Positions 35,814-45,447 of a DNA stretch of 64,000 bases are shown here, piece by piece. Below the pieces are notes generated by a model. The model was not told where the DNA came from. It worked only from the letters and a program-made list of their open reading frames with translations, and made no database searches. The DNA lies in NCBI RefSeq assembly GCF_017368475.1, contig NZ_JAFNJE010000002.1, positions 310,001-374,000 of the forward strand. The letters are read 5' to 3'. Position 1 is the stretch's first letter; each line of letters opens with the position of its first letter. Position numbers and translations under genes: made by a program. The DNA comes from Alteromonas sp. 5E99-2 (lineage in GTDB: Bacteria; Pseudomonadota; Gammaproteobacteria; Enterobacterales; Alteromonadaceae).

Positions 35814-36326
35814 TCAGTTAGAATTTACCAAAACCCACTTCATTCCTGCTCTTTCAGCTGCTTGTTGATCATAGATATAGTCCCCAACATACAGTATATT
35901 TTCTACAGGGATGCCCCATTGGGCGGCAATATCCAATAGGGCACTGGGGTCAGGTTTTGCAGGAGCGTCCTCTCGGGTTATAACAAGTGGAACGTCAATA
36001 TGATTATTCGCCATTTTTATATAGGTAGCTCTACGGCAATTCCGAGTGACAATCGCCATAGGCAGCTGTGCAGCGTGTACTTGATCTAACATGCGCTTGC
36101 CGTTTTTTAGCAACTCAGCATTACCTGCATCGTTAAGTTCATGTTGGATAACAATGTCTTCAGCTTCAACTTTCTCTTCTTCAGGCAAAGATTCAATAAA
36201 GCTTAAAATATCAACATGCTGAGGACAGCCAATATCTCTTCGTATTTGAGTAAAATTAAGGCTTGAACTAACCAAGGTACCGTCTAAATCAAAGATAACA
36301 CCCTTGATAGTGTTTAGGTTTAACAT
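35814..36326 (-). CDS. HAD-superfamily hydrolase
   Basis: A 170-residue haloacid-dehalogenase-like phosphatase, short for the phosphoglycolate phosphatase branch. Motif I FDLDGTLV (nucleophile Asp near 14), motif II (IVTRNC), motif III Lys in PAKPDP and motif IV YVGDYIYD are all present; the cap is small (about 20-75). The substrate is a small phospho-metabolite that cannot be named from sequence. Monocistronic, divergent from the PepSY protein gene. Confidence 0.85.
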   Translation of the reverse strand: MLNLNTIKGVIFDLDGTLVSSSLNFTQIRRDIGCPQHVDILSFIESLPEEEKVEAEDIVIQHELNDAGNAELLKNGKRMLDQVHAAQLPMAIVTRNCRRATYIKMANNHIDVPLVITREDAPAKPDPSALLDIAAQWGIPVENILYVGDYIYDQQAAERAGMKWVLVNSN

Positions 36327-36451
36327 GCTATATCTCTATTGTGGTTATTCTACTTTTATGTAAATGTTAAGTACGTTGGTTTACTTAACGGTGAACTAAT
36401 TGAGTTACAATAATCTCCTTTTACCCTTTCATTTAAATAGAAAAACAATAA

Positions 36452-37162
36452 ATGCAATTTCAAAAGAAAATTAGGCAAATCCACAAAATCGTTGGTGCTG
36501 TAGTCGCCATTCAACTACTAATGTGGATGATAAGTGGTTTGTACATGACAGCAGTTCCTATTCAAACTATCAGAGGACAACACCTCGTTTCTGAGCCACC
36601 AGCTCATGCTATTACCAACATCAATGTAATACCTATGTCAGAGCTAATAAAGCAATATTCAGGCATACAGTCCATTAGCCTTAAAAGTCGTTTGAGAACC
36701 CCTATTTATAGTATTGAGACTACTGATAGCACTTTTCACCTCAATGCGATTACGGGCACAAAATTACCTAAAATTACAGAAACCGAAGCCAAACACCTAG
36801 CTTTATCAGCTTACAAAGGAGATGGCCAACTACGTCTTTTAAAACTAGTCACCACTCGACAACAAGCACCTGATACTAGTGGTAGAGCGCTCCCGTTATG
36901 GAAAGCTGAATTTGATGATACCTTTAATACCAGATTATATATTTCTGTAGTAATGGGTAAGGTAGTTGCTGTACGTACTGATTTATGGCGCATATTCGAC
37001 TTTCTTTGGATGTTACATATAATGGATTATGAAGAGCGAGAAAATTTCAATAATCCTGTGGTTATTTTTATGGCATCGTTAGGGTTATTTACCGTACTAA
37101 GCGGTTTAATTTTAGTGGTCAACACAGTGCGTAAAAGAGGTTTAAAAGGACTTACATACTAA
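36452..37162 (+). CDS. PepSY-domain inner-membrane protein
   Basis: A 236-residue protein with an N-terminal TM helix after KIRQIHKIVG (about 12-35), a periplasmic part (about 40-195) that contains a PepSY-like fold (TEAKHLALSAYKGDGQLRLL) and a C-terminal TM helix (about 205-228). The first helix and HKIVG motif are those of PepSY-associated TM proteins linked to iron-siderophore reduction or redox at the membrane. No iron gene is adjacent, so function is open. Confidence 0.72.
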   Translation: MQFQKKIRQIHKIVGAVVAIQLLMWMISGLYMTAVPIQTIRGQHLVSEPPAHAITNINVIPMSELIKQYSGIQSISLKSRLRTPIYSIETTDSTFHLNAITGTKLPKITETEAKHLALSAYKGDGQLRLLKLVTTRQQAPDTSGRALPLWKAEFDDTFNTRLYISVVMGKVVAVRTDLWRIFDFLWMLHIMDYEERENFNNPVVIFMASLGLFTVLSGLILVVNTVRKRGLKGLTY

Positions 37163-37175
37163 TAACACTAAAACA

Positions 37176-37191
37176 CTGTATATTTATACAC
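37176..37191 (+). promoter_or_regulatory. LexA (SOS) box upstream of yebG
   Basis: CTGTATATTTATACAC matches the gammaproteobacterial SOS box CTGT-N8-ACAG at seven of eight defined positions and has the typical A/T-rich alternating centre. It lies 45 bases before the yebG start codon, so LexA should repress this gene. Confidence 0.85.
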
Positions 37192-37236
37192 TAAAAGTGT
37201 TATTCTAACCTTTCTTACTCAATCAGGAGAGCAAAC

Positions 37237-37524
37237 ATGGCAATTGTAACTCAATACGTTGTAATGCATAAAGGGGTAGAAAAATTGGTAACCACCGATA
37301 AAAAAGCTGCTGACCAATATGACAAAATGCTCGATATTGCAGATGGGCTAGCTGAATTCATTGAAGCTAAAGGTATTTCTTTAGATGAGAGTATTGCCGA
37401 ATCGTTAACGGTAATGTTGTCAAAAAATAGAACTGGTGTAAGTAAAATTCTAAAAGGCACTTCAGCGTCAAGTGTACTTGAAGATGAAAGTGCCGATGTA
37501 GTAGAGCTGAAAAAATCTAGTTAG
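37237..37524 (+). CDS. yebG: YebG-family DNA-damage-inducible protein
   Basis: A 95-residue soluble protein aligning with E. coli YebG (96 residues): YVVMHKGVEKLVTTDKKAAD, QYDKMLDIADGLAEFI, then an acidic tail. YebG is a LexA-controlled protein of unknown biochemical function. The SOS box upstream gives independent support. AGGAG lies 8 bases before ATG. Convergent with the chemoreceptor gene, 9-bp gap. Confidence 0.9.
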   Translation: MAIVTQYVVMHKGVEKLVTTDKKAADQYDKMLDIADGLAEFIEAKGISLDESIAESLTVMLSKNRTGVSKILKGTSASSVLEDESADVVELKKSS

Positions 37525-37533
37525 TAATCGTGT

Positions 37534-38625
37534 TTAATGTACTTCTGAGGCTAATCTGTCTAAGACTGACATGAATGTATTACTGGTATTTTCCATGCTA
37601 GTAAGAGATTTTGACATAGCATTTTGATTACTTGCTTGTAACTCATTGATAGCATTTCGGCCTTCTTGCAATACACGAGAATAAGGCTGCGATACCTCTC
37701 TAAATGCTGGTTTAGATGAAATAGGCTTCCCTGATTGCTCGGATATCCAACTCCCAAGGCGTGAAGATGAAACTTCAAACATATCTTCAGAAGGTATATT
37801 GGCTTTACCACAAGCAGCAGCATATATAGATGATTTCCATGCCAAGTGATCCAACTTAACAACTTGAATAAATGAGCTAAGAGAAGAGCTAGATAGTTTA
37901 TCTTGCATAGTGCCACAGCGATTTACGATTTCGTCATAGCTGGTATTCAAGGTTTGAACACCCTCAGATAAATGCTCGTTGTTGTTTTTAAGTTCACCAA
38001 CTGCATCAACCGCTTCACGAGTAGATTGAATAATTTTCTGAACTAAGTCAGCAACTTCACTTGCCGATGTATTGGTTTCTGTCGCTAAGGCACGGACTTC
38101 ATCAGCAACAACACTAAATCCTCGTCCAGCATCCCCAGCACGAGCAGCTTCGATAGCGGCATTCAATGCCAATAAGTTAGTCTGATCTGAAATGCTCGTT
38201 ATCGTGCTAACAAATTTATTAATATTGTCAGCTGTTTCACTCAGCCCAGAAATACTATCACTCATGTGGGTCATTCTAGAGCTGAGTTGCTCCATATTTT
38301 TTGTGATTTCTTGCAATGAAGAGCCTGACTGCGAGAACAAACCACTAATATCATTCTCGGAACCATTACCAGAGTCCAAATTCTGGTATGTTAGGTTCAT
38401 AGAGTCTTTCATATTTTGAACTTGAGAAAGCGAATCTAATAAATTGTCGAGAATTGGATTTCTGTCAAAAGTATTTTGATTAGACTCTTCTTTTGCTAAT
38501 GTATTTTCAAGTACTTGTTTTTCCGATTCAAGACTACGAATTTTATCTTGCAACTCTTTGTTTATATTTTGTTGCTCACTCAGCTCTTGTTTCGTTTGTT
38601 CAAGCGATGATTTCAACACTAGCAT
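37534..38625 (-). CDS. Soluble chemoreceptor with degenerate CZB domain
   Basis: A 363-residue cytoplasmic methyl-accepting chemotaxis protein without TM helices. A coiled coil (about 10-50) leads to a signalling domain with the hairpin tip [20 protein letters not shown]. The C-terminal domain (about 250-340) resembles the CZB zinc-sensing domain: His260 of the DHLAWK motif is kept, but the ligand Cys is Ser288 (SSSRLGSW) and the paired His are Tyr and Leu (SQPYSRVL). Zinc binding as in DgcZ/TlpD is thus unlikely. Start ATG 38625 was chosen for GGAGAG 5 bases upstream; an ATG seven codons earlier has none. It may respond to a redox or other cytosolic cue. Confidence 0.86.
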   Translation of the reverse strand: MLVLKSSLEQTKQELSEQQNINKELQDKIRSLESEKQVLENTLAKEESNQNTFDRNPILDNLLDSLSQVQNMKDSMNLTYQNLDSGNGSENDISGLFSQSGSSLQEITKNMEQLSSRMTHMSDSISGLSETADNINKFVSTITSISDQTNLLALNAAIEAARAGDAGRGFSVVADEVRALATETNTSASEVADLVQKIIQSTREAVDAVGELKNNNEHLSEGVQTLNTSYDEIVNRCGTMQDKLSSSSLSSFIQVVKLDHLAWKSSIYAAACGKANIPSEDMFEVSSSRLGSWISEQSGKPISSKPAFREVSQPYSRVLQEGRNAINELQASNQNAMSKSLTSMENTSNTFMSVLDRLASEVH

Positions 38626-38726
38626 TGCTGCTCTCCAAAAACACATGTTTATATTTGATTAAAGAGCATGGCAGATGAATTGAGATTTCGCCAACCTATC
38701 GCCTTACCTATATCAATTATTTTTAT

Positions 38727-39052
38727 TCAATAGCTGTACTTTACCGTCAGCCCGAAAATTCTATCCTGCACAGGCAAATAACAATCGGCTGCAAAGCTAG
38801 TAAAATCCGCTCTTCTCACATAGCCGCGGTCAAATACATTGACCACAGTGGCCACCAAAGAAAGTGGACTAGTAACATCCCAATTCAGTATTGATATTGG
38901 GCTTTGAGGTCAACTGCCAATCAAAACGCATTACCCCGATGGAAATTAACTCCAGCTGTAGTGCGTAAGACTTCTTCGATATGGGAGGGGGATATATTTG
39001 AAAGCGCACTGCTATCTATGCTCGACACAGCAAAATGAAAAATAGTTTTCAT
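38727..39052 (-). pseudogene. Decayed TonB-dependent receptor remnant
   Basis: Two pieces of a TonB receptor are joined with the barrel deleted. The upstream piece (39052 to 38921) encodes plug sequence (SNISPSHIEEVLRTTAGVNF, then HRGN) and stops at TGA 38921-38923. In another frame follows FDWQLTSKPNINTELG, and after a further shift the C-terminal strands NVFDRGYVRRADF and DRIFGLTVKYSY with the terminal aromatic, ending at TGA 38727-38729. At least two frame changes and a large internal deletion make it non-functional. The rest of the gap (38626-38726) holds nothing I recognise. Confidence 0.78.
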
Positions 39053-39867
39053 TATGATGTTGAACTGCGGTGTAAACCGCCGACAAATTGATGCACAAAA
39101 TGTGCGGTTTCTTCTGGGTGAGAAATAAAGGGCCCATGAGCTGCCGAAGGTATAACAATGCTCTGCGATTGCAACTGAAGCTGCTGAATAGCATCAGCCG
39201 CGGCAATTGGCACAATTGAATCAAGTTTACCGTAAAGGCGCAATGTTGGCGTAATAATACGCCCTAGTTCGCATCTTAAATCGCTCTTGGCAAGTATGTC
39301 TAAACCACCATGCAACGCTTTACTTGCTGGCGAAGGAAACTGCGTAATCGCTTTTTTTAAGAGCCTCGCTTCCACTCTAGCATTATCACTTCCCATAGCT
39401 TGAATTGCTAAAAATCGCTCTAAGGTTTTTTCATAACTAATATCTAGCTGTTTCACAAACATGCTTAGCACATCTTTTTTTATGCCAGTCCAATTCTCAT
39501 TTTGAACAAAGCAAGGCGACGATCCTATTGTGACCAACCCTTTAATTGCAGCCCCAAGCTGAATTGCTAATTGCTGAGCAACTAACCCACCTAAACTCCA
39601 CCCTAATAAAACCGCATTACTAGGTATAGCCGGTTCGACCAAGTCACAAACCGACTGCAATGTATAAGTTTCTGGTAACACTTCATGATTAATACCGAAA
39701 CCAGGAAGGTCAACTAAGGTAACTTTATAGTTTGGTGTCAGTAGTTCGATCCATTGTTCAAATGCACCTGAATTCATTCCCCAGCCATGGAGTAACACCA
39801 GATCCGATCCCGATCCCGATCCAAAGCTGCGTATTTTCAGTGATTTTGTCAATGTATCCTGAACCAT
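39052..39867 (-). CDS. bioH: Pimeloyl-ACP methyl ester carboxylesterase BioH
   Basis: A 271-residue alpha/beta hydrolase. It removes the methyl group from pimeloyl-ACP methyl ester, closing the pimelate stage of biotin synthesis. Visible: LVLLHGWGMN (oxyanion region), nucleophile Ser in GWSLGG, the acid in LYGKLDSIVP and the His in SAAHGPF. Start ATG 39867 was chosen over an ATG seven codons upstream because GGA/GGAG lies before it. The divergent comF neighbour is the conserved bioH context in this group. Confidence 0.88.
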   Translation of the reverse strand: MVQDTLTKSLKIRSFGSGSGSDLVLLHGWGMNSGAFEQWIELLTPNYKVTLVDLPGFGINHEVLPETYTLQSVCDLVEPAIPSNAVLLGWSLGGLVAQQLAIQLGAAIKGLVTIGSSPCFVQNENWTGIKKDVLSMFVKQLDISYEKTLERFLAIQAMGSDNARVEARLLKKAITQFPSPASKALHGGLDILAKSDLRCELGRIITPTLRLYGKLDSIVPIAAADAIQQLQLQSQSIVIPSAAHGPFISHPEETAHFVHQFVGGLHRSSTS

Positions 39868-39886
39868 AATATATCCAATCTCCTGC

Positions 39887-40570
39887 ATGACTAGGACGAG
39901 CTTAGTGTTAAATCAATCATGTATTATGTGTAAACAACGCAGTAGTGCTGTTCTTTGTGTTACGTGTAGTAAGGACATTGTAATATCAATTAAGTCCCCA
40001 CCGTCGCCTTCTCACCCGCTATTAGTCGACATGCAAACCATCGTTGCCGCAAATAATATAACTGTATTGGGTTGGTATCAGTGGCCAATCGATACCTTAA
40101 TTCACTTAATTAAGTTTAAACAACGAGTGGGGTTTTGCCGCTTATTATCTCACGGCTTCATTCGATATGCGTTACCTACACATGATTTACCCAGCGTAAT
40201 AATACCTATGCCATCGAGTTGGTGGAAAAGCATGTGCAGAGGCTACAACACCCCTAGTATTTTATCTCAAATGTTAGGAAAAAAATTAAATATACCGCTG
40301 TTAAACAACTATTTAAAAGTAGGCCTAACAGCAACAAGTCAACATCATCTATCAAGAACAAAGCGCATAGACAAACACCATGGTTTTTATTGCTCTTCTA
40401 ATAAACCAAGATTAACTCATGTTGCTTTAGTCGACGACGTTATAACGACTGGAAGTACAATGCGCAGTGCAATTAAGGCACTGCGGCAGTATAATCCAGA
40501 CTTGCGCATTTCTGTTTGGTGTATGGGTATGACATCCCTTGATGGTATCAATCCATCAAGTTTGACATAA
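39887..40570 (+). CDS. comF: ComF-family phosphoribosyltransferase-like protein (GntX)
   Basis: A 227-residue protein: N-terminal four-Cys zinc motif (CIMC ... CVTC, about residues 12-29) and a C-terminal type I phosphoribosyltransferase fold with the PRPP loop VALVDDVITTGSTM. ComF proteins are needed for DNA uptake in naturally competent bacteria; a comM homologue also lies in this window. No good ribosome-binding site precedes ATG 39887, so a slightly different start is possible. The 3' end overlaps the convergent M14 peptidase gene by 23 bp. Confidence 0.86.
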   Translation: MTRTSLVLNQSCIMCKQRSSAVLCVTCSKDIVISIKSPPSPSHPLLVDMQTIVAANNITVLGWYQWPIDTLIHLIKFKQRVGFCRLLSHGFIRYALPTHDLPSVIIPMPSSWWKSMCRGYNTPSILSQMLGKKLNIPLLNNYLKVGLTATSQHHLSRTKRIDKHHGFYCSSNKPRLTHVALVDDVITTGSTMRSAIKALRQYNPDLRISVWCMGMTSLDGINPSSLT

Positions 40571-43154
40571 AAATAGCATTCCCCATTAGCTTACTCGTAC
40601 CGTACCAATAGCCTCTAAAATTCACATTATCAACAAAGCTAATTACACGTCCTCGTCCTTTTCTTTGTACGATAATAGCTGCGCTGCCACTGATCATCTC
40701 GGTCAATTCTTTTGACGTGTACCCACCCACTAAGGGGTTATCATCGTAGACAGCTAAGGTATCAAATGGACTACCGGTATGTTCAACAATCATATTTGAT
40801 GTTTTGAATAAAGGTAATGAATTATTTTCCAAGCCAAAAAATAAAGGATGAGATAAATCTACCGTCGCCTTATAAGCCGAGCCAGAAATACGTTTCTTAG
40901 ATGCCAATTTATCAGCATCAGCATAGGCTAATTGTTCTTCTTCAAACTGTGCGTCAATATCTCTGGTACGTAATATAGATGCATCAAGCCAATCTTGGCT
41001 TTCAAACCATCGAATAGCTGATTTCTGACCAATTAAGGTGCCGCCATTTTCTAACCATTTCCCAACAGATGTATTTGCTCTTTCATCCCACTCACGGTAA
41101 CGACCGCTGGCCGCAACAATATGTGAAAATTCACTTAAGTTAACGCTGGCTAGCTCTTCTTGATCAATAAGCGTAATAGGTATTCCAACCCGAGTATCAA
41201 AATAGTGCCAAACTTCACCAACTTCATATTCAGATGTACCTTCACCACCAATGAGCAATATACGAGGCTGTCTCACTGGCACCATATTGCGGCTACCTAA
41301 GTCTATACCTTTAGGTGTCAGTCCAGACTTAATTGACCATAGGGGAATAGAAAATTCTTTTGCAATGGCAAAGGCTTCTTCTAATAAGTCGCCGTTGAAC
41401 GCTTTCGGAAGCACCACAGTACCGGACTCGAAATCTCGGGTATCGCCATTGATGTTTGCCGTAAAGGGTTTACCTGCAATGCGCAGTTTAAAGCCTTTTT
41501 GCAATAATCGATTAGCTAACGCAGGTGCTTGATAATGATACCAGTCAAACGCTAAAGCCACACCACCAACGTCGGGCCGAACAGATTCGATTTTGGTTAG
41601 CTTTTCACGCTTTTTACTTAAGGTTAATTTTTTAGATTCGCTTTGTTTAAGCGAGGTATAGTCGATATCAAATGCTAGCGGCATATTCCAATTAGACACG
41701 TCATAAAAGGTATTATCTGGAAATGAGGTTCGCTGGGAAAAGATAGATTTAATCAACCGGTATTGTGCTTGATCATAAGATACAAATACACCCTTGTTCT
41801 TCTCAACCCTTAAACCTGCAACATCAACGTCTTTTGTCACCACCGAATATTGAATTTGATGAGCATCTAACTTATCTAACATGGCATCAAAACGGAAAAT
41901 ATCTTTAGGCTGTTTAAGTAACACTCCCGCAACTTCGTCTTTTTGCACTAGTTGCTTGGTTTGCTCAGCGAAACTAACTTGGTAATCCAACAGCGCACGT
42001 CTGTTTTCTAATGAGCCATCCAATGTACTAAACGACGTTGTGATGTGATTTAAAATAGAACGGGTGAACGTTAAGTCGCCATTGATAGATTCTTGAACAT
42101 GCCCTCTTACTCGGGCTTGTTCAAATAAAATACCCACGCTACCGTGTGCATCAGGGTAGGTTGAGCCTTTTCCATAGTAGAAATCGTCAAAACCTTCTTC
42201 AGTAAAATAAAGCTGATTATCTTTGTCAAAAGCATCAGCATGATAATGAGCTAAGGTTTGTGTTAACGCAACATTGTCATTGGAAGTCAGTGGGTTTTTT
42301 CTAGACGGTACACCTGGTTGAAAAAAGTAAGTTCCATCAGTCCCCATCTCATGAAAGTCGGTCAATACATGAGGACGCCAATGATGAAACTGCTCTATAC
42401 GCGCATCTGATTCAGGGTGACTCAATAGCAACCAATCACGGTTTAAATCAAACCAGTAATAGTTCGTTCTTGCTGAAGGCCAATTCTCTTTGTGCTCTCT
42501 ATGGTAACGAGAACGGCTGAGTTGATAGCCCTTATGCATGTTTGCCCAATGAGAATAACGGGACAAGCCATCAGGGTTTAATGCTGGGTCTAATAGAATA
42601 ACCGTGTTTTTTAATAATGCATCGATACGTTTATCGTCGCCAGCAGCTAAGTAATACCCTAGTAACAAAGCCGCGTTACTACCCGAAGGCTCGTTTCCAT
42701 GAATACTGTACCCCATATACATAAACAAGGGCGCATCACTTTTCGGCTGGCGTTGTTTTTTAATATTCTCTATATGAGCTTGGCGAAGCGATTCAACACT
42801 GTCTTTTCTATCGGGATCAGCAATAGTTAAAAGCAATAAAGGTTTATCTTGGTGGGAATAGCCTGTCACTTCGATTGTCACGCGGTCAGATGTTTCCGCT
42901 AGCTTATACATATAGGCGACAAGCTGATCATGACGAATATGCCATTTCCCGACACCATAACCCAAAAACGCTTCAGGAGTAGGTACTGCGGGGTCAAATT
43001 TTGTATCTGTAGGTAGGTAATACGTTGCTGGAAATTCTGTTTTTAAGTGGGGTGACACTACTGCAAACGTCTGATTTGCGATACCAAAAAGTACTATGAG
43101 CCCAAACGCCTTTAAAAAACTCTTAAGGCGCTGACTAAATAATGATTTTGCCAA
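40548..43154 (-). CDS. Secreted M14-family zinc carboxypeptidase
   Basis: An 868-residue exported peptidase. Signal peptide (about 1-31, NQTFA). The M14 catalytic domain (about 55-380) shows zinc ligands His and Glu in GYSIHGNEPSG, substrate residues in DPALNPDGLSRYSHW, and a later His/Glu region (LTDFHEMGTDGTYFFQ). The second half (about 400-868) has a GATase-like or accessory fold (ILLIGGEGTSEYEVGEVW) seen in large marine M14 proteins. It starts at TTG 43154 with AAGGGA 8 bases upstream. Likely role: digestion of peptides outside the cytoplasm. Confidence 0.85.
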   Translation of the reverse strand: MAKSLFSQRLKSFLKAFGLIVLFGIANQTFAVVSPHLKTEFPATYYLPTDTKFDPAVPTPEAFLGYGVGKWHIRHDQLVAYMYKLAETSDRVTIEVTGYSHQDKPLLLLTIADPDRKDSVESLRQAHIENIKKQRQPKSDAPLFMYMGYSIHGNEPSGSNAALLLGYYLAAGDDKRIDALLKNTVILLDPALNPDGLSRYSHWANMHKGYQLSRSRYHREHKENWPSARTNYYWFDLNRDWLLLSHPESDARIEQFHHWRPHVLTDFHEMGTDGTYFFQPGVPSRKNPLTSNDNVALTQTLAHYHADAFDKDNQLYFTEEGFDDFYYGKGSTYPDAHGSVGILFEQARVRGHVQESINGDLTFTRSILNHITTSFSTLDGSLENRRALLDYQVSFAEQTKQLVQKDEVAGVLLKQPKDIFRFDAMLDKLDAHQIQYSVVTKDVDVAGLRVEKNKGVFVSYDQAQYRLIKSIFSQRTSFPDNTFYDVSNWNMPLAFDIDYTSLKQSESKKLTLSKKREKLTKIESVRPDVGGVALAFDWYHYQAPALANRLLQKGFKLRIAGKPFTANINGDTRDFESGTVVLPKAFNGDLLEEAFAIAKEFSIPLWSIKSGLTPKGIDLGSRNMVPVRQPRILLIGGEGTSEYEVGEVWHYFDTRVGIPITLIDQEELASVNLSEFSHIVAASGRYREWDERANTSVGKWLENGGTLIGQKSAIRWFESQDWLDASILRTRDIDAQFEEEQLAYADADKLASKKRISGSAYKATVDLSHPLFFGLENNSLPLFKTSNMIVEHTGSPFDTLAVYDDNPLVGGYTSKELTEMISGSAAIIVQRKGRGRVISFVDNVNFRGYWYGTSKLMGNAIFMSNLMD

Positions 43155-43294
43155 ACCGAGAATCCCTTATTATTATCAATTTATATTAATACCTGAGTGT
43201 TTTGCTCAAGTAAATTTGTTAAACTGCCCTATCATAACACGACATTACGTGTAATTTCTTATGGCGTCAGGGTCATTTAACTATTAGGTGAAAC

Positions 43295-43873
43295 ATGATA
43301 ACGATTTCTGAAGAGGCACAAGCTCACTTCTCAAAACTTTTGGCAAACCAAGAGCAAAACACCTCAATCCGTGTATTTGTGGTAAACCCTGGCACTTCGT
43401 CTGCTGAATGTGGTGTTTCCTATTGCCCTCCTGATGCAGTTGAAGACACAGATATCAGCCTGCCATTCAATGGCTTTAATGCCGTTATTGACGAAGAAAG
43501 TGCGCCCTTTTTAGAAGATGCAGAAATTGATTTTGTTACTGACAAAATGGGGTCTCAACTGACTTTGAAAGCCCCTAATGCTAAAGCACGTAAAGTGGCT
43601 GACGATGCACCTTTGGTTGACCGTGTAAATTACATGATTGAATCTGAAGTTAACCCCCAACTAGCAAACCACGGTGGGCAAGTTGTATTGACCGAAATCA
43701 CTGATGACGGGTACGCTATTCTTCAATTTGGTGGTGGATGTAATGGTTGTTCAATGGTTGATGTTACGCTTAAAGAAGGCATTGAAAAACAAATGCTAGA
43801 AATGTTTGATGGCGAACTTTTTGGTGTACGTGATGCAACAGAGCATTTAGCCGGTGAGCATTCTTACTACTGA
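43295..43873 (+). CDS. nfuA: Fe-S cluster carrier NfuA
   Basis: A 192-residue Fe-S biogenesis protein: N-terminal A-type-like domain without the catalytic cysteines (about 1-100) and a C-terminal NifU-type domain with Cys149 and Cys152 in [15 protein letters not shown], the same positions as in E. coli. A dimer holds a 4Fe-4S cluster passed to client enzymes such as lipoyl synthase and aconitase under stress. The bioH-comF-nfuA order is conserved apart from the inserted M14 peptidase gene. Confidence 0.96.
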   Translation: MITISEEAQAHFSKLLANQEQNTSIRVFVVNPGTSSAECGVSYCPPDAVEDTDISLPFNGFNAVIDEESAPFLEDAEIDFVTDKMGSQLTLKAPNAKARKVADDAPLVDRVNYMIESEVNPQLANHGGQVVLTEITDDGYAILQFGGGCNGCSMVDVTLKEGIEKQMLEMFDGELFGVRDATEHLAGEHSYY

Positions 43874-44102
43874 TCCCCAAACAGGCTGGAAGCGGTTCAC
43901 AAAAGGGCTAGCAGTATTTTTTGTTGGCCTTTTGCTCATTCTATTGATGCCTAATGAACAAAAAGAACTGCTCTACTTTTCCATCGCAATTTTAGGATGT
44001 GGCTTTGCGTATGCGATGACAGGTTACATTCCCATGTTATTTCACCGATTAACGTCTGCAAAACGAGCGTCAAAACACATTAAATTTCATGACGACGAAT
44101 AA
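43854..44102 (+). CDS. Small membrane protein overlapping nfuA
   Basis: An 82-residue protein with two predicted TM helices (about 17-33 and 38-62) and a basic C-terminal end ([17 protein letters not shown]). It starts at GTG 43854 inside the last codons of nfuA (20-bp overlap, different frame), so translational coupling is likely. No family recognised. Its end overlaps the convergent MATE gene by 23 bp. Confidence 0.6.
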   Translation: MSILTTDPQTGWKRFTKGLAVFFVGLLLILLMPNEQKELLYFSIAILGCGFAYAMTGYIPMLFHRLTSAKRASKHIKFHDDE

Positions 44103-45411
44103 CGTAATCTCGATAAAAAACGTACGCTAAACTTCCACCTCTAAACCCAACAAAGACCAGCATCGCAATCCATAGGGCAATATTTCCCTTGTATTGAAAT
44201 AGCCACCAAACTGGCAGAAAGCCAAAAACAAAGCTCAAGAACAATGTATCACGCATGGCTTTTGATCGCGTTAAACCTACCGCTACCCCATCGAACAAAA
44301 AGCACCAATGTCCCAATAAAGGGAGTAAAATCAAAATCCATATATAAGACTTAAAACCATCTAAGATATCTGCATGTGCCGTTAATATTTTACTAATGGA
44401 TATACCAAAAACACTGAAGGTAACGGCATATACCGCGGCGAAAATGCAAGACCAAAATAGTCCTTGGCTTATCGACTTAAAAAACAATACCCTACTTCTG
44501 GCGCCTTTTGCTTTTCCAACTAGAGCTTCAACAGCATAGGCAATACCATCTAACCCTAATGCAATGAGTGCAAAAAACTGCATCAAAATAGCATTAATAC
44601 CTACAGCAACAACACCATGTCGAGTGCCTTGTAAGGTGATAAAAGCAATGCAGATTTGCAGCACTAAATTTCGAAGCAACATATTGGCATTAAGGCTAAC
44701 TACGGAATTTAACCCTTTTTGGTGAAACCACGCTATTTGGGGTTTACGCCACTGCATTAAAGCCCCGCAGGAATAAAGGTAACAAACGCACATTAATACT
44801 TCAGATATAACCGTAGCAGTAGCAACCCCTTTAACCCCTAAGGATAATCCATATACAAAGAAGAAATTAAGACTCACATTCACACAATTCCCAACAACCT
44901 GTACTAATAACACCCGTCGAGTTTGTTGCTGACCGATTAACCACCCAACCATAGTTAAATTCATCAACGCCGCAGGGAAACTCCAGCTACGCACGAAAAA
45001 GTAATCAACAGCAACACTAGCAGCATCTTTAGAAAGACTTGCTAATGCCAGTCCTGTGCCAAGTACACCTTCTCGAACCATAAATAACATCACGCCAATG
45101 ATTAAGGCTAGGGAAAACCCCTGCCAAAACACTTGAGCGACTTTATCTCTGTCTTTAGCGCCTAGAGCCTGAGCAGATTGTCCTGTGGTAGACATACGAA
45201 TAAATCCGCAAATCCAGATAATTTGGGTAAAAATAAGTGCCGCTATACTGCTTCCAGCTAAAATTGATGGCTTGCCCATATGACCTAAAACAGCCGTATC
45301 CACCATGCCGACCAGAGGTGTGGTAATATTGGCGAGTATCATTGGAAAGGCGAGCAAAAGTAAATGGCGATGGGACGCCCACCCGCCAAGTCGTAAAAAG
45401 CGTATAAACAT
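44080..45411 (-). CDS. MATE-family efflux transporter (DinF-like)
   Basis: A 443-residue inner-membrane transporter with 12 predicted TM helices and two-fold MATE pseudo-symmetry; FPMILANITTPLVGMVDTAVLG (first part FPMILANITTPLVGMVD) is the characteristic opening of the DinF subgroup. MATE pumps exchange Na+ or H+ for cationic drugs or metabolites. Despite the name, no SOS box was found upstream of this copy, so damage control is not supported here. Confidence 0.87.
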   Translation of the reverse strand: MFIRFLRLGGWASHRHLLLLAFPMILANITTPLVGMVDTAVLGHMGKPSILAGSSIAALIFTQIIWICGFIRMSTTGQSAQALGAKDRDKVAQVFWQGFSLALIIGVMLFMVREGVLGTGLALASLSKDAASVAVDYFFVRSWSFPAALMNLTMVGWLIGQQQTRRVLLVQVVGNCVNVSLNFFFVYGLSLGVKGVATATVISEVLMCVCYLYSCGALMQWRKPQIAWFHQKGLNSVVSLNANMLLRNLVLQICIAFITLQGTRHGVVAVGINAILMQFFALIALGLDGIAYAVEALVGKAKGARSRVLFFKSISQGLFWSCIFAAVYAVTFSVFGISISKILTAHADILDGFKSYIWILILLPLLGHWCFLFDGVAVGLTRSKAMRDTLFLSFVFGFLPVWWLFQYKGNIALWIAMLVFVGFRGGSLAYVFYRDYVIRRHEI

Positions 45412-45447
45412 TTAAAATGCTCTAGTGAAAATCAACAGGATATTACC

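Noticed and set aside
45412-45447. Possible SOS box for the DinF-like MATE transporter.
   Set aside because: No CTGT-N8-ACAG-like sequence is present upstream.
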